From assembly GCF_000519085.1 (NCBI RefSeq), contig NZ_KI912577.1:2113331-2177330 (forward strand): DNA of 64,000 nucleotides, written 5' to 3'. This DNA is from Methylobacterium sp. 10 (GTDB lineage: Bacteria > Pseudomonadota > Alphaproteobacteria > Rhizobiales > Beijerinckiaceae). The notes below the pieces were generated by a model, which did no database searches, was not told where the DNA came from, and saw only the letters and a list, made by a program, of their open reading frames with translations. The translations under genes were made by a program, and so were the position numbers. Positions 50,024 to 61,561 of this stretch are shown in pieces; positions within the stretch are counted from its first letter, which is position 1, and each line of letters starts with the position of its first letter.

Positions 50024-50610
50024 GCGCCTTCGCTGCGGGCGACGGTGTGAAAGCTGCCGCCGCCAGCAATGCCGAACCAAGAGACGCCGTCGACCAAGCG
50101 TTCCTCTCCCAGCGCCAGAAGGTCGTAGGTCGTGGCGCGGGTGAGGAGCGCCCAGAGGCCGCGGCGCACATGAACATAGGGACGCAAGCCTTCGTCGTCG
50201 CCTTCCTCGAAGCGAAGTGCATGGTCGGCATCGACGGTAACGAGATCGTCGACATTGGTTCGGAACGCGATGCGGCGGTCTTCGCCCTCTCCCTCTGCTG
50301 CCATTTCCACCGCAATGAAAGGCGCATCGTCTACGACGATGCCCACGCTCTCCACCGGCGTGACTAGGACGATACGGCCATCGGGCTCCCGCCGGAGGAT
50401 GGATGAGAACAGCTTCACCAGGGCCGGTCGGCGGATCGGCGAGCCGTTGTGGAACCAGGTTCCGTCCGCAGCGATCCGCATGTCGATTTCCCCGCAATAG
50501 GGCGGGTTCCAACGTTCCACCGGCGGCAACCCGCGTTGGGGTATCCCGTCGAGCGCCAAGCTCAACCGGGCGAGAGCCGGGTCCGGTTTCTGCTGTTCCG
50601 ACTGAGTCAT
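50020..50610 (-). CDS. DUF1285-like protein
   Basis: 196 residues from ATG 50610 (MTQSEQQKPDPA). The pattern IDMRIAADGTWFHNGSPIRRPALVKLFSSILRRE, then PVESVGIVVDDAPFIAVEM and ALRFEEGDDEGLRPYVHVRRGLWALL, fits the DUF1285 family of unknown function found in alpha- and gammaproteobacteria. First gene of the DUF1285-Nudix-small-membrane-protein-cca operon; divergent from hppA. Confidence 0.85.
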   Translation of the reverse strand: MTQSEQQKPDPALARLSLALDGIPQRGLPPVERWNPPYCGEIDMRIAADGTWFHNGSPIRRPALVKLFSSILRREPDGRIVLVTPVESVGIVVDDAPFIAVEMAAEGEGEDRRIAFRTNVDDLVTVDADHALRFEEGDDEGLRPYVHVRRGLWALLTRATTYDLLALGEERLVDGVSWFGIAGGGSFHTVARSEGA

Positions 50611-50952
50611 GGTGTCAGGAAATAGCGCGTTTCGATAATTTTGAAACTGCCCCCTGTTTGGGAATCCATGCCGAAGCGTATGTCGACGCATGAAGTTTCG
50701 TTGCGCTGCATCCTGCTTCGGCATGTATGCGAACACATGCGAATACGAACGATTTCAATCAAACGCTTAGCGATTTTTGCAATGCAAAAATATTCATTGG
50801 AAAAATAGCTCGGCAGGATTTGCTCTTGCCTCGGAAGTTTGGCACTCAGAGCAGGCATCCCAGGGAGGGAATGCCTAAAACGCATCAAGCGCCTCGTCCC
50901 ACGGCCAGCCAGCCGAGCTTCGTCATCACGATAACAACGCAAGGACGGTAGA
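50611..50952. promoter_or_regulatory. Divergent regulatory region upstream of hppA with a perfect palindrome
   Basis: 342 bp of AT-richer DNA. A perfect 19 bp palindrome, atttttgca-a-tgcaaaaat, lies at 50773-50791. An 11 bp inverted repeat catgccgaagc/gcttcggcatg spans 50667-50677 and 50715-50725, and the motif atgcgaa occurs twice near 50727-50743. These look like operators for the divergent DUF1285 operon and hppA. No known regulator consensus is claimed. Confidence 0.55.
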
Positions 50953-53100
50953 ATGACCGCATTGTTGCTTATCATCCTGGGGGGGCTGTGTGCCGTCGCC
51001 TACGGGATCATTACGATCAACGACGTGATGAAACGCGACGCCGGCACCCAGCGGATGCAGGAGATCGCCGGAGCGATCGCGGAAGGGGCGCAGGCTTATC
51101 TGCGCCGGCAATACGCCACCATTGGCATCGTCGGCGTGGTCCTGTTCGTGGCGCTCGCCTATTTCCTCGGGTTCAAGGTCGCCATCGGCTTCCTCATCGG
51201 CGCAGTGCTTTCGGGAGCGGCCGGCTTCATCGGCATGAACGTGTCGGTTCGCGCCAACGTCCGCACGGCACAGGCGGCCTCGACTTCCCTCGGCGCGGGG
51301 CTCGACGTCGCGTTCAAATCCGGCGCCGTCACTGGCATGTTCGTGGCCGGTCTCGCCCTCCTCGGGGTCGCGCTCTACTACACGTTCCTCACACGCGTAT
51401 CGGGCCTTGCGCCCGCCAGCCGCGAGGTCATCGATTCCCTGGTGGCGCTCGGCTTCGGCGCTTCACTGATCTCGATCTTCGCCCGTCTCGGCGGCGGCAT
51501 CTTCACGAAGGGTGCCGATGTGGGCGGCGATCTCGTCGGCAAGGTCGAGGCCGGGATTCCGGAGGACGATCCGCGAAACCCCGCCACCATCGCCGACAAT
51601 GTGGGCGACAATGTCGGTGACTGCGCCGGGATGGCCGCCGATCTGTTCGAGACCTACGCGGTGACGGTCGTCGCCACCATGGTGCTCGCGGCGATTTTCT
51701 TCGCCGGCCAGACCGATGTCGGCGGCCGCAACGTGTTGGAGGCGATGCTGCTTTATCCGCTCGCCATCGGCTCGGCCTGTATCCTCACCTCCATCGCTGG
51801 CACCTATGCCGTGCGCCTTGGGTCCAACCAGTCGATCATGGGGGCGCTCTACAAGGGCCTCATCACCGCCGGCGCGCTCTCCATTGTCGCCATAGCGCTG
51901 GTCAATTTTGCGCTGTTCGGCGGGTTCGCCACCGAGTTCAAGACCAATGCCGGAGTCACCTTCACCTCCGGCGGCCTGTTCGGCTGCGCCGTGATCGGCC
52001 TCGTCATCACCGCGCTTATTGTGGTGATCACCGAATACTATACAGGCACCAATTTCCGCCCTGTGAAGTCGATCGCCGACGCCTCCGTCACCGGCCACGG
52101 CACCAACGTGATCCAGGGGCTGGCGATCTCGCTCGAATCGACGGCCCTGCCGGCATTGGTCATCGTGGCGGGCATCATCTCCACTTACTCCCTGGCGGGC
52201 CTCTTCGGCATCGCCATCGCCGTTTCCGCCATGCTGGCGCTCGCCGGCTTCATCGTCGCCCTCGACGCGTTCGGCCCCGTCACCGACAATGCCGGCGGTA
52301 TCGCGGAGATGGCCGGGCTGCCGCCGGAGGTCCGTAAGTCCACCGACGCGCTCGATGCCGTCGGCAACACCACGAAGGCTGTCACCAAGGGTTACGCGAT
52401 TGGTTCGGCGGGCCTCGGTGCCCTAGTGCTGTTTGCCGCCTATACCAGCGATCTGGACTACTTCATCGCCAATGCGAGCCCGACGCAGTACCGCTTTTTC
52501 CAGGGCGTCACCGTCGATTTCTCTCTGTCGAACCCCTACGTCGTCGTCGGCCTGCTTCTCGGCGGCCTGATCCCGTTCCTGTTCGGCGGCATGGCGATGA
52601 CGGCGGTGGGCCGCGCTGCCGGTGCCGTGGTCGAGGAGGTGCGGCGGCAGTTTCGTGAGAAGCCCGGCATCATGGCGGGCACGGACCGTCCGGATTATGG
52701 GCGGGCCGTCGATATGCTCACCCGCGCAGCGATCAAGGAAATGATCCTCCCCTCGCTTCTGCCGGTTCTGTCGCCCATCGTGCTGTTCTTCGCGATCCAG
52801 GCGATCGCCGGTAAGAACCAGGCCTTCGCCACCGTGGGCGCGTCGCTGCTCGGTGTGATCCTCACCGGCCTCTACGTAGCGATCTCGATGACGTCCGGCG
52901 GCGGCGCCTGGGACAACGCCAAGAAATACATCGAGGACGGTCACCACGGCGGTAAGGGTTCCGATGCGCACAAGGCGGCGGTGACCGGCGATACCGTCGG
53001 CGACCCCTACAAGGACACGGCGGGTCCCGCCGTGAATCCCGCGATCAAGATTACGAACATCATCGCCCTGCTGCTGCTCGCGGTGCTCGCTCACCTCTGA
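50953..53100 (+). CDS. hppA: K+-insensitive H+-translocating pyrophosphatase
   Basis: 715 residues, about 16 membrane segments. PPi-binding motif [25 protein letters not shown] and later [17 protein letters not shown]. The segment [15 protein letters not shown] has Lys at about 475 and Thr in place of Gly, the pattern of potassium-independent H+-pumping members (potassium-dependent enzymes have Ala here). Uses cytoplasmic pyrophosphate to pump protons. ATG at 50953 with aaggac nine bases upstream. A 10 bp GC hairpin lies about 70 bp after the stop. Confidence 0.95.
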   Translation: MTALLLIILGGLCAVAYGIITINDVMKRDAGTQRMQEIAGAIAEGAQAYLRRQYATIGIVGVVLFVALAYFLGFKVAIGFLIGAVLSGAAGFIGMNVSVRANVRTAQAASTSLGAGLDVAFKSGAVTGMFVAGLALLGVALYYTFLTRVSGLAPASREVIDSLVALGFGASLISIFARLGGGIFTKGADVGGDLVGKVEAGIPEDDPRNPATIADNVGDNVGDCAGMAADLFETYAVTVVATMVLAAIFFAGQTDVGGRNVLEAMLLYPLAIGSACILTSIAGTYAVRLGSNQSIMGALYKGLITAGALSIVAIALVNFALFGGFATEFKTNAGVTFTSGGLFGCAVIGLVITALIVVITEYYTGTNFRPVKSIADASVTGHGTNVIQGLAISLESTALPALVIVAGIISTYSLAGLFGIAIAVSAMLALAGFIVALDAFGPVTDNAGGIAEMAGLPPEVRKSTDALDAVGNTTKAVTKGYAIGSAGLGALVLFAAYTSDLDYFIANASPTQYRFFQGVTVDFSLSNPYVVVGLLLGGLIPFLFGGMAMTAVGRAAGAVVEEVRRQFREKPGIMAGTDRPDYGRAVDMLTRAAIKEMILPSLLPVLSPIVLFFAIQAIAGKNQAFATVGASLLGVILTGLYVAISMTSGGGAWDNAKKYIEDGHHGGKGSDAHKAAVTGDTVGDPYKDTAGPAVNPAIKITNIIALLLLAVLAHL

Positions 53101-53172
53101 AGATCGTATTCTCGCCGTCGCCTGAGGCATCATTCCGATCTCCCGCACCGAACCGATGCTCCAGGCCGTCGC

Positions 53173-53200
53173 GTGCGGCGCCGCACAATTGGCGCCGCAC
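53173..53200. terminator. Hairpin downstream of hppA
   Basis: gtgcggcgcc (53173-53182) and ggcgccgcac (53191-53200) form a perfect 10 bp stem with an eight-base loop. No clear U-run, so a rho-independent role is uncertain. Confidence 0.5.
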
Positions 53201-53309
53201 CGCACTCTCGTTCCCCCTGACCGTCTCTCGTATGCGCCATAACTACGGACATCGAAGGTATGCCCGAAATGGTCGTGCCTCCATTGTCGTAGTCTGACGA
53301 GAGATCTTC

Positions 53310-54401
53310 ATGCCCTCACTGAACGATCCGATCCGCATCGGCGCGATCGACGCCAAGAACCGCATCTTCATGGCGCCTCTCACCCGTGGCCGCGCCACCA
53401 GGGAGCATGTCCCAACCCCGATCATGATCGAGTATTATACCCAGCGCGCCGGCGCGGGCGTGATCCTCACGGAGGCGACGGGCATCAGCCAGGAAGGCCT
53501 GGGCTGGCCCTTCGCGCCTGGAATCTGGTCCGATGAGCAGGTCGAAGAGTGGAAGCCCGTGGTGAAGGCGGTCCATGACGCCGGTGGCAGGATCGTCTGC
53601 CAGCTCTGGCATATGGGACGCGTGGTGCATCCGAGCTTCAACGGCGGCAAGGCCCCGATCTCGTCCTCCGCCACTACCGCGCCCGATGAGGCCCATACCT
53701 ACGAGGGCAAGCAGCCCTATGCCGAAGCCCGCGCTCTGCCGATCGACGAGATCCCGCGCCTCCTGGCGGATTATGAGCGTGCCGCATGCAATGCGATCGC
53801 CGCCGGTTTCGATGGCGTGCAGATCCATGCGGCGAATGGCTACCTCATCGACCAGTTCCTCCGCGACAACACCAATCACCGCGACGACCGCTACGGCGGC
53901 TGCATCGAGAACCGTATCCGCCTGCTGACGGAGGTGACGCAGACCGTGGCCGGCGCCATCGGGAAGGACCGCACCGGCGTGCGCCTGTCGCCGAACGGCC
54001 AGATCCAGGGCGTGGACGATTCGAACCCGGACGCCCTGTTCGGTGCCGCCGCCGCCGCTCTCTCCAAGATCGGTATCGCCTTCCTCGAACTGCGCGAGCC
54101 CGGCCCCGCCGGCACTTTCGGCAAGCCGAACCACCCGCCGGTGGCGCCCGTGATCAGACAGGCTTTCGACGGGCCGCTGATCCTCAATTCGGATTACGAT
54201 CCCGCCGCCGCCGAGGCCACCCTCGCCGAGGACAAGGCCGACGCAATCGCCTTCGGCCGGCCCTTCATCGCCAATCCCGATCTCGTCGAGCGGGTCGCGA
54301 CGCATGCTCCTCTGCAGAAGGACGTGCAGGCGACGTGGTACAGCCAGGGGCCGGAGGGCTATATCGACTACCCGACGCTCACCGAGTCGCACGCGGCCTG
54401 A
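53310..54401 (+). CDS. Old Yellow Enzyme family ene-reductase
   Basis: 363 residues. FMN-binding barrel: RIFMAPLTRGRA, GAGVILTEATGISQEGLG, QLWHMGRVVHPSFN (catalytic HxGR), HAANGYLIDQFLRDNTNHRDDRYGG, and DAIAFGRPFIANPDLVERV. Reduces activated alkenes or N-ethylmaleimide/nitrate esters with NADPH. Cytosolic, stand-alone; the physiological substrate is unknown. Confidence 0.93.
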   Translation: MPSLNDPIRIGAIDAKNRIFMAPLTRGRATREHVPTPIMIEYYTQRAGAGVILTEATGISQEGLGWPFAPGIWSDEQVEEWKPVVKAVHDAGGRIVCQLWHMGRVVHPSFNGGKAPISSSATTAPDEAHTYEGKQPYAEARALPIDEIPRLLADYERAACNAIAAGFDGVQIHAANGYLIDQFLRDNTNHRDDRYGGCIENRIRLLTEVTQTVAGAIGKDRTGVRLSPNGQIQGVDDSNPDALFGAAAAALSKIGIAFLELREPGPAGTFGKPNHPPVAPVIRQAFDGPLILNSDYDPAAAEATLAEDKADAIAFGRPFIANPDLVERVATHAPLQKDVQATWYSQGPEGYIDYPTLTESHAA

Positions 54402-54670
54402 TTTCCCAAAACCGCTCGACTTGTGAAACAATCGGCTCGAAGGAGATAATCGATCCTTCGGCCGATACCTCTCGTCGGTCCTTCCCCGAAGGAGTGGAAC
54501 GACCGCATGGATCATGCGGACCCATCGACGGTTCGGGTGTCAAAGTCGTCGTGTGGGCGCATCGGCGGTCTCGATGCCGACGCGGTGACCCGGAGCGGGC
54601 ATCGTGATGGCGAATTTCGTCTTCGGGCGCGGGCCGGGCGACGACTCTTCTTGTATGAGTTGCTTGTGTA

Positions 54671-55354
54671 ATGCGGAGATCTTTCGGGCTTGTCGTCTTT
54701 GATTTCGACGGAACGCTCGCCGATACCTTCCCTTGGTTCTGCAGCGTCATCAACGGAGTTGCCCGTCGCTACTGCTTCCGACAGATCGATCCCGCCGAGA
54801 CCGAGGCGCTTCGCGGTCTTTCCGCCCGCGCCCTCATTCGCGAACTCGGCGTGCCTGCATGGAAGCTGCCTTTCATCACCCGGCACATGCACAGCCTTGC
54901 GGCTCGCGATATCGATGCGATCACGCTGTTTCCAGGCATCCGCGACATGCTTCGCAGTCTCGATGAGGCCGGGATCACCCTCGCCATTGTCAGCTCGAAC
55001 AGCGAGGCCAATATCCGCTGCGTCCTGGGGCCCTGTGCCGCTCGCTTCCGTCACTATGCCTGCGGCGCATCGATGTTCGGGAAGGCTAGGCGACTGACGG
55101 CGGTCATGCGAAAGGCCGGCGCGCGCGGAAGCGTCATCTATATCGGCGATGAACTGCGCGATCACGATGCAGCCAGGGTGGCCGGTTGCGATTTCGGAGC
55201 CGTATCATGGGGATACACGCGACACGATGCATTGGTCGCCGGGCGACCGGACGCTGTTTTCGAGCATCCTGGCCATATCTCTGAGGTGGTCTGCTCGACG
55301 GAATTCCGGGGATCGGCCTCGGCGGCATCGAACTTGTATGAAGGTCCATCATGA
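54671..55354 (+). CDS. HAD family hydrolase (phosphoglycolate phosphatase-like)
   Basis: 227 residues. HAD motif I DFDGTLADTF (nucleophile Asp and acid/base Asp), motif II IVSSNSEANI, and motif IV region VIYIGDELRDHDAARVAGCDFGAVSWGY with the Mg-binding Asp pair. Cap inserted after motif I, as in Gph-type phosphatases. Single gene with 269 bp upstream. The C-terminal 15 residues (SASAASNLYEGPS) are divergent. Confidence 0.87.
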   Translation: MRRSFGLVVFDFDGTLADTFPWFCSVINGVARRYCFRQIDPAETEALRGLSARALIRELGVPAWKLPFITRHMHSLAARDIDAITLFPGIRDMLRSLDEAGITLAIVSSNSEANIRCVLGPCAARFRHYACGASMFGKARRLTAVMRKAGARGSVIYIGDELRDHDAARVAGCDFGAVSWGYTRHDALVAGRPDAVFEHPGHISEVVCSTEFRGSASAASNLYEGPS

Positions 55355-55438
55355 ACAGGGAGGTCGGGCTCGATGCAGTGCCCAAGGCCGGCGCGACGCG
55401 CAAACCTGCGATACCGTCTGCGACAACGGGTATACGCG

Positions 55439-55654
55439 ATGCCAGTTCAGTGTTCTTCCAGCGCCGAGGATGTAGGCGTTCGCAGTGCGGACAACCACAT
55501 CGCGGCGAAGCGTCGTTCGCCTGGGAGACGGACGGTGGAGAGCCTGATCGGTGGATTGCGAGCAGCCTATCGACTCGACGATCAAGCCGAGACGTCGGAG
55601 GTTTTCGCCGACTTCATCGGTCGCCTTCACCAGCATGATGACAAGGCGAGTTAA
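55439..55654 (+). CDS. Small protein with NepR-like core
   Basis: 71 residues from ATG 55439 (an upstream ATG at 55373 would add 22). The C-terminal half, TVESLIGGLRAAYRLDD then VFADFIGRLHQHDDK, follows the NepR pattern IG-x-LR-x2-Y-...-F-x2-LI-x-RL. NepR proteins are anti-sigma factors that hold EcfG and are released by PhyR in the general stress response. The polar N-terminal half has two Cys. No ecfG or phyR is in the window, so this is a candidate paralogue or an unrelated small helical protein. Confidence 0.45.
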   Translation: MPVQCSSSAEDVGVRSADNHIAAKRRSPGRRTVESLIGGLRAAYRLDDQAETSEVFADFIGRLHQHDDKAS

Positions 55655-56481
55655 CTGAACCGGCACCATCCGGACCATATGTCCGCGATCCCGAGTTCCG
55701 GCATCGGTCTTCGAACAGCTTCTACGCCCCGGCCAACGCGTCATCTATCGCGCCGGCAGCAAGCCCTTCGAGCGTACGAAATCGATATCGAGGATGCTTG
55801 TGCCGCGAGGTTGCCCCTCAATCTTCCATCATACGAATAATCCGCTCGCCGAAGAGGCGGGTCATGCATAGGACGAGCACCGGAACCAGTGCGATGGCTC
55901 CGATATTGGGGCCGAGAAGAAACGAAAGGCCGACTCCGAGGCCGGCTGTGAAAGCGGCGGGCACCATGGCGAACTCACATATTGCTGTCGTTGGCTGGCG
56001 AAACACCGCGACGATATCCGCTTTAAAATGCCAAACAAGCAAAAAAATTCCGTTTTTAATATGGATCAATGAATTCACTCGTCCCGTCTCGGGCTTATTC
56101 TGCCACACAAGCGGTAGGGATCGTTGTCTGTATCTTAAAGCATACAGGAAACTTTTCTGAGGGCCGGACCCATCATCGTTGCTCGTCAACGAAATTTTAC
56201 TTGTACGAGATAAGCTGCGATGTTTCTGGAATCTGTTTAATTTCATCTATACGATCAAAATCGAATAATTAATTATTTTGATTGGAATAAGTGGAATTGT
56301 AATTATTATGTAAGTGATAATATCACTACAAAATAATTATATATATAGTTAATATAAATATCGAATTCGTTTTGTGAGAATGTCATCTCAATTGATGAAA
56401 GGCGAACATTGCCACCCACATTCCGCGCCGGGATTGTGACTGACAGTCTTGTCCGTCCGCCAACTGGCCCGTCTGCGTGGA
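55655..56481. other. AT-rich region on the 3' side of tRNA-Gln
   Basis: 827 bp without a confident gene. From about 56040 to 56400 it is strongly AT-rich (for example aattaattattttgattgg), unlike the rest of the window. It lies immediately beyond the 3' end of the minus-strand tRNA-Gln, a common integration site for mobile elements. No integrase, transposase or repeat of the tRNA 3' end was seen. A weak 49-residue frame at 55818-55967 is listed separately. Confidence 0.5.
55818..55967 (-). CDS. Possible small membrane peptide
   Basis: 49 residues (MVPAAFTAGLGVGLSFLLGP, then LVPVLVLCMTRLFGERIIRMMED) with two hydrophobic stretches and a charged tail. The frame is open further upstream to 56246. 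The ribosome site (gtgag) is weak. It could be a remnant of a larger membrane protein. Confidence 0.3.
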   Translation of the reverse strand: MVPAAFTAGLGVGLSFLLGPNIGAIALVPVLVLCMTRLFGERIIRMMED

Positions 56482-56556
<75 letters not shown>

Positions 56557-56645
56557 TCGACGCAAGGCCGCGCGTTGTCTAGACGCCGCGTCGGCCCGTT
56601 GCAACAGCCTGTTCGCTCGGGCCGACCAGGAAATGGAGAGCGCGC

Positions 56646-57398
56646 ATGTCGAAGCGGATCGCGATCGTCACCGGGGCGGGGTCCGGGATCGGCCGGGCGG
56701 TGTCGCTCGGGCTTGCGCGAGCCGGGTTCGATCTGGCTCTGGCCGGGCGTCGACGGGGGCCTCTCGATGAGGTCGCGGATGACGTGCGTGCGCTCGGGGT
56801 CGAGGCCTTGCCGGTGGAGACCGATGTCGGTGATGCCGCAGCTGTCGAATATCTCTACGCGGAGGTGAAGGCACGGTTCGGACGCCTCGACCTGCTGTTC
56901 AACAATGCCGGTCTGTTCGCGCCGTCCGTGCCGCTGGAGGAGCTGACCCTGGCGCAGTGGCAGGCTGTGGTGGACGTCAATCTCACCGGCGCGTTCCTCT
57001 GCACGCAAGGTGCCTTCCGGATGATGAAGGCACAGCGCCCGCGCGGCGGCCGGATCATCAACAACGGCTCGATCTCGGCTCAGGTGCCGCGCCCGAACTC
57101 GGCGCCTTATACGGCGACGAAACACGCGATCACCGGTCTGACCCGGTCCACCTCCCTCGACGGGCGCGATCACGACATTGCCTGTGGGCAGATCGATATC
57201 GGCAATGCCGAGACCGACATGACGAAGCCGATGGCGGCGGGCATCCGCCAGCCCGATGGATCGCTGAAGGTCGAGCCGGTGATGGATGCCCGTCACGTGG
57301 CGGATGCGGTGGTCTACATGGCTGGATTGCCCCTCGACGCGAACGTTCAGTTCATGACCGTGATGGCGACGAAGATGCCCTATATCGGTAGGGGTTGA
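56646..57398 (+). CDS. Short-chain dehydrogenase/reductase
   Basis: 250 residues. Rossmann motif [13 protein letters not shown], active-site Ser in NGSISAQ and YxxxK as YTATKHAIT. The cofactor and substrate cannot be specified; the C-terminal half ([11 protein letters not shown]) differs from FabG-type proteins. Stands between tRNA-Gln and prfC. Confidence 0.92.
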   Translation: MSKRIAIVTGAGSGIGRAVSLGLARAGFDLALAGRRRGPLDEVADDVRALGVEALPVETDVGDAAAVEYLYAEVKARFGRLDLLFNNAGLFAPSVPLEELTLAQWQAVVDVNLTGAFLCTQGAFRMMKAQRPRGGRIINNGSISAQVPRPNSAPYTATKHAITGLTRSTSLDGRDHDIACGQIDIGNAETDMTKPMAAGIRQPDGSLKVEPVMDARHVADAVVYMAGLPLDANVQFMTVMATKMPYIGRG

Positions 57399-57502
57399 GG
57401 CCCCGCGCTTTCGCCGTCTCCCCGTTCGCATTACAGACGGGACACGCGTCCGACCCGTACAGCCAAACCCGCCCCGGCGGATGAGAGAAGCAACCGCCCG
57501 CA

Positions 57503-59137
<1,635 letters not shown>

Positions 59138-59161
59138 GCCTGGGCGGAGACATCATGCAAA

Positions 59162-59193
59162 AAGGGCCGCGCGGTTTTGTCCGCGCGGCCCTT
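59162..59193. terminator. Intrinsic terminator after prfC
   Basis: A perfect 13 bp stem (59162-59174 with 59181-59193, loop ttttgt) sits between convergent prfC and the Tim44-like gene, with A-rich sequence on one side and cttctct on the other. It probably serves both directions. Confidence 0.8.
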
Positions 59194-59222
59194 CTCTGAT
59201 TCAACCGATGTCGTTGAGGCGG

Positions 59223-60212
59223 TCAGCGACCCTGCTGGATCGCCGAGAGTATCCAGCGTCCGCCGCGCTCGCGCACGAAGGTCCACAGCTCCAAGGCTTC
59301 CGGCTCGCCGGTCTCCACGGTCTGGTTGGTCCGGAGGTCAATCGTCACGTCGGTGATGGCGTAGCGCATCGCCACGGTGGCGTATTCCATCCGGCCCTCG
59401 CTCCATGATTCCGACAGGTCGCCCTGAAGAAGCTTCACGTTCGAGATCCGGTTGACGACCCCACGGGATTCGTTGCCGCGCAGTTCGTCGGCGAAGTAAC
59501 CTGCCATTTCCGGCGTCGCGAGGTTGCGCAAAGCAGCGACGTCGCCACGGCCATAGGCCGCCTGGACGTCGTTGAGCGCGATCTCAAAGCTCTGGAAATC
59601 GCCGGGGCCGATATCGACCTTGCCGATGGTCGGCTGAGATGCGCCGCGCGGGGCCGCCCCCATGGCCGGACCGGTACCCATGGCGGAGCCAGAGCCTGTG
59701 CCGGGCGTGGAACCATAGCCAGGCGGGTTGGAGTTGCCCGACAAGCTGGAGCGGGCCATGCCGGCGGGAGCCGGATTGCCCTGGCGACGGCGGAACCAGC
59801 GCACCGCGAAGGCGACGATCATCACGATGAGGCCGACCTGCAGCAGGAGGCCGATCATCGAGGCGATGCCACCGAGTCCACCGAAGAAGCCGCCGCCGAG
59901 GAGCGCCCCGAGCAAGCCCGCGCCAAGGAGACCGGCCATGAAGCCGCCACCGAAGCGGGGACGCTGCGTGGCGGCGCTCGTCATGCCGGGATTGCCCATG
60001 GTCGAGCCGGGCTGCGTCTGCGAGCGCTGGATCGGCGCGGCGCTCGGTGCGGTGTTCGTGGACGAGGGCGCGTTAAAGGTCTTCGAGCCGCGCGAGCCCA
60101 TGCCACCGCCGCCGCCTGGACGGGCCTCGGCAACGGGCGCAGCAACGGCCAGCATCGCGGCAAGCGCGAAGACGGTCGCGGCGCGGGTGCGACGCGTGGA
60201 GGGGATGAACAT
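59223..60212 (-). CDS. Tim44-like domain protein, exported
   Basis: 329 residues from ATG 60212. Signal peptide (TVFALAAMLAVAAPVAEA) and Gly-rich linker, then glycine-rich hydrophobic segments (AGLLGAGLLGALLGGGFFGG; IGLLLQVGLIVMIVAFAV), Pro/Ser/Gly linker, and a C-terminal Tim44-like domain from about 210 (DFQSFEIALNDVQAAYGRGDVAALRNLATPEM) resembling the lipid/protein-binding domain of mitochondrial Tim44. Possibly inner-membrane bound with the domain facing the cytoplasm. Role unknown in bacteria. Confidence 0.85.
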   Translation of the reverse strand: MFIPSTRRTRAATVFALAAMLAVAAPVAEARPGGGGGMGSRGSKTFNAPSSTNTAPSAAPIQRSQTQPGSTMGNPGMTSAATQRPRFGGGFMAGLLGAGLLGALLGGGFFGGLGGIASMIGLLLQVGLIVMIVAFAVRWFRRRQGNPAPAGMARSSLSGNSNPPGYGSTPGTGSGSAMGTGPAMGAAPRGASQPTIGKVDIGPGDFQSFEIALNDVQAAYGRGDVAALRNLATPEMAGYFADELRGNESRGVVNRISNVKLLQGDLSESWSEGRMEYATVAMRYAITDVTIDLRTNQTVETGEPEALELWTFVRERGGRWILSAIQQGR

Positions 60213-60352
60213 GAATACGCCTCTGAACGAAGTCTGAGAGAGTTCCGGCGGGAATGCCGGATCTTCATATGGTGACGTCCGCCTAAGAGTTTTAGTCCGT
60301 GTGCGGCACCGCTTTTGTTCTTCAGCCGAAGCTGGCAAGAGCGCGAAATGCC

Positions 60353-61465
60353 TCAGCCAGCGGCCGGGAAGATCATTCGGACGGATGTGCCCTCGCCGGG
60401 CTTGCTGTCGAGGGCGACCGTGCCGTTCTGGCGCTTCACCAGGCCATGGACGATGGCGAGCCCGGCGCCGCGCCCGGCCTCGCGAGTGGTGATGAAGGGA
60501 GCCAGCGCCCGCGCGGCCATCTCCGGCGTCATCCCGTGTCCAGTATCGCGCACCGAGATGCCGACGGCGCCGTCTCCCTGCCGGCGGATGGCCGGATCGC
60601 TCGGCGGCACCGGAAAGCTCGCGATCTCGATGCTGCCGCCGGCCGGCATCGCCTCGCAAGCATTGGCGAGGATGTGGAAAAGGGCGAGATCCACCTGGGT
60701 CGGGTTGGTGAGGCCGTTGGGCAAGTCCGGCGCAGTGTGGACCGTCAACGTCACTCCGGGGGGGAGCGTCGTCTGCATGCGTGCGGCAAAAGCGGTGATG
60801 AGGGCATTCATGTCGACGGGGCGGACATCCGGCGCGATCCGCCGCGAGAAGGTCAGCAATTGCCGTGTCAGGATCGTCGCCCGCTCCACGGCATCGGTGG
60901 ACCGGGTGATGGCACGCTGGATGAAGGGTTCTTCCCGGTCGCCGAGACGCCGCTTCAGCCCGTCGATGTAGCCGATTAGGATCTGCAGGAAGTTGTTGAA
61001 TTCGTGGGCGACGCTGTTGGTGAGCAACCCCAGCGCCTCGCGTTGCCGGGACAAAGCCAGCGCCCCTTCCGCGTCCCTCCGCCGAGTCACGTCGATCAGC
61101 TGCGCGAGGAGAAGATCGGTATCGGGCAGGGGCACCGCGAAGACCTCGGCCCAGAAGGTCGAGCCGTTCCGGCGCCAGGCCAGCACCTCGATTCCCTCGG
61201 GCCGCGTCCCCGCGAGGGCCGCCGCGAAGGCGGCGCGGGCTTCCTTGTCGGTATTGGCTCCCAGAAGGAGGTGCACGTCGCGTCCGGCGAGATCGCCGGT
61301 CTCATGTCCGCTGAGAAGGGCGAAGGCAGGATTGGCCAGGACGATTTTCGCCGTCGCCGGGTCGATCAGCAGGGCCGGTACGGCACTGGCATCGAGAGCC
61401 GAGCGAAAATCGATGCCCCGGCCTGGAGGATCGTCCGGTTCGCGGTCCTGATCATGCAACGCCAT
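60353..61465 (-). CDS. PAS (LOV-like) domain histidine kinase without the photoactive Cys
   Basis: 370 residues. The PAS domain (about 22-130) reads like a LOV domain: NPAFALLSGHETGDLAGRDV, HLLLGANTD, EVLAWRRNGSTFWAEVFAVPL. The adduct-forming Cys of the GRNCRFLQG motif is replaced (GRDVHLLLG, residues 61-69, V64). A HisKA domain follows with His154 in SVAHEFNNFLQ (NtrB-like), then HATPase_c with HILANACEAMPAGG and RDTGHGM. No membrane helix. A partner regulator is not adjacent. Confidence 0.85.
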   Translation of the reverse strand: MALHDQDREPDDPPGRGIDFRSALDASAVPALLIDPATAKIVLANPAFALLSGHETGDLAGRDVHLLLGANTDKEARAAFAAALAGTRPEGIEVLAWRRNGSTFWAEVFAVPLPDTDLLLAQLIDVTRRRDAEGALALSRQREALGLLTNSVAHEFNNFLQILIGYIDGLKRRLGDREEPFIQRAITRSTDAVERATILTRQLLTFSRRIAPDVRPVDMNALITAFAARMQTTLPPGVTLTVHTAPDLPNGLTNPTQVDLALFHILANACEAMPAGGSIEIASFPVPPSDPAIRRQGDGAVGISVRDTGHGMTPEMAARALAPFITTREAGRGAGLAIVHGLVKRQNGTVALDSKPGEGTSVRMIFPAAG

Positions 61466-61561
61466 GCTCTATCCAGGCCTGTCGGAGCGAAACGGGCTCC
61501 AGCGTGAGTCGCGTCGGACACGGGCGCCAGAACCATTTGGCACGGCGGCTCCCGGCGATCG

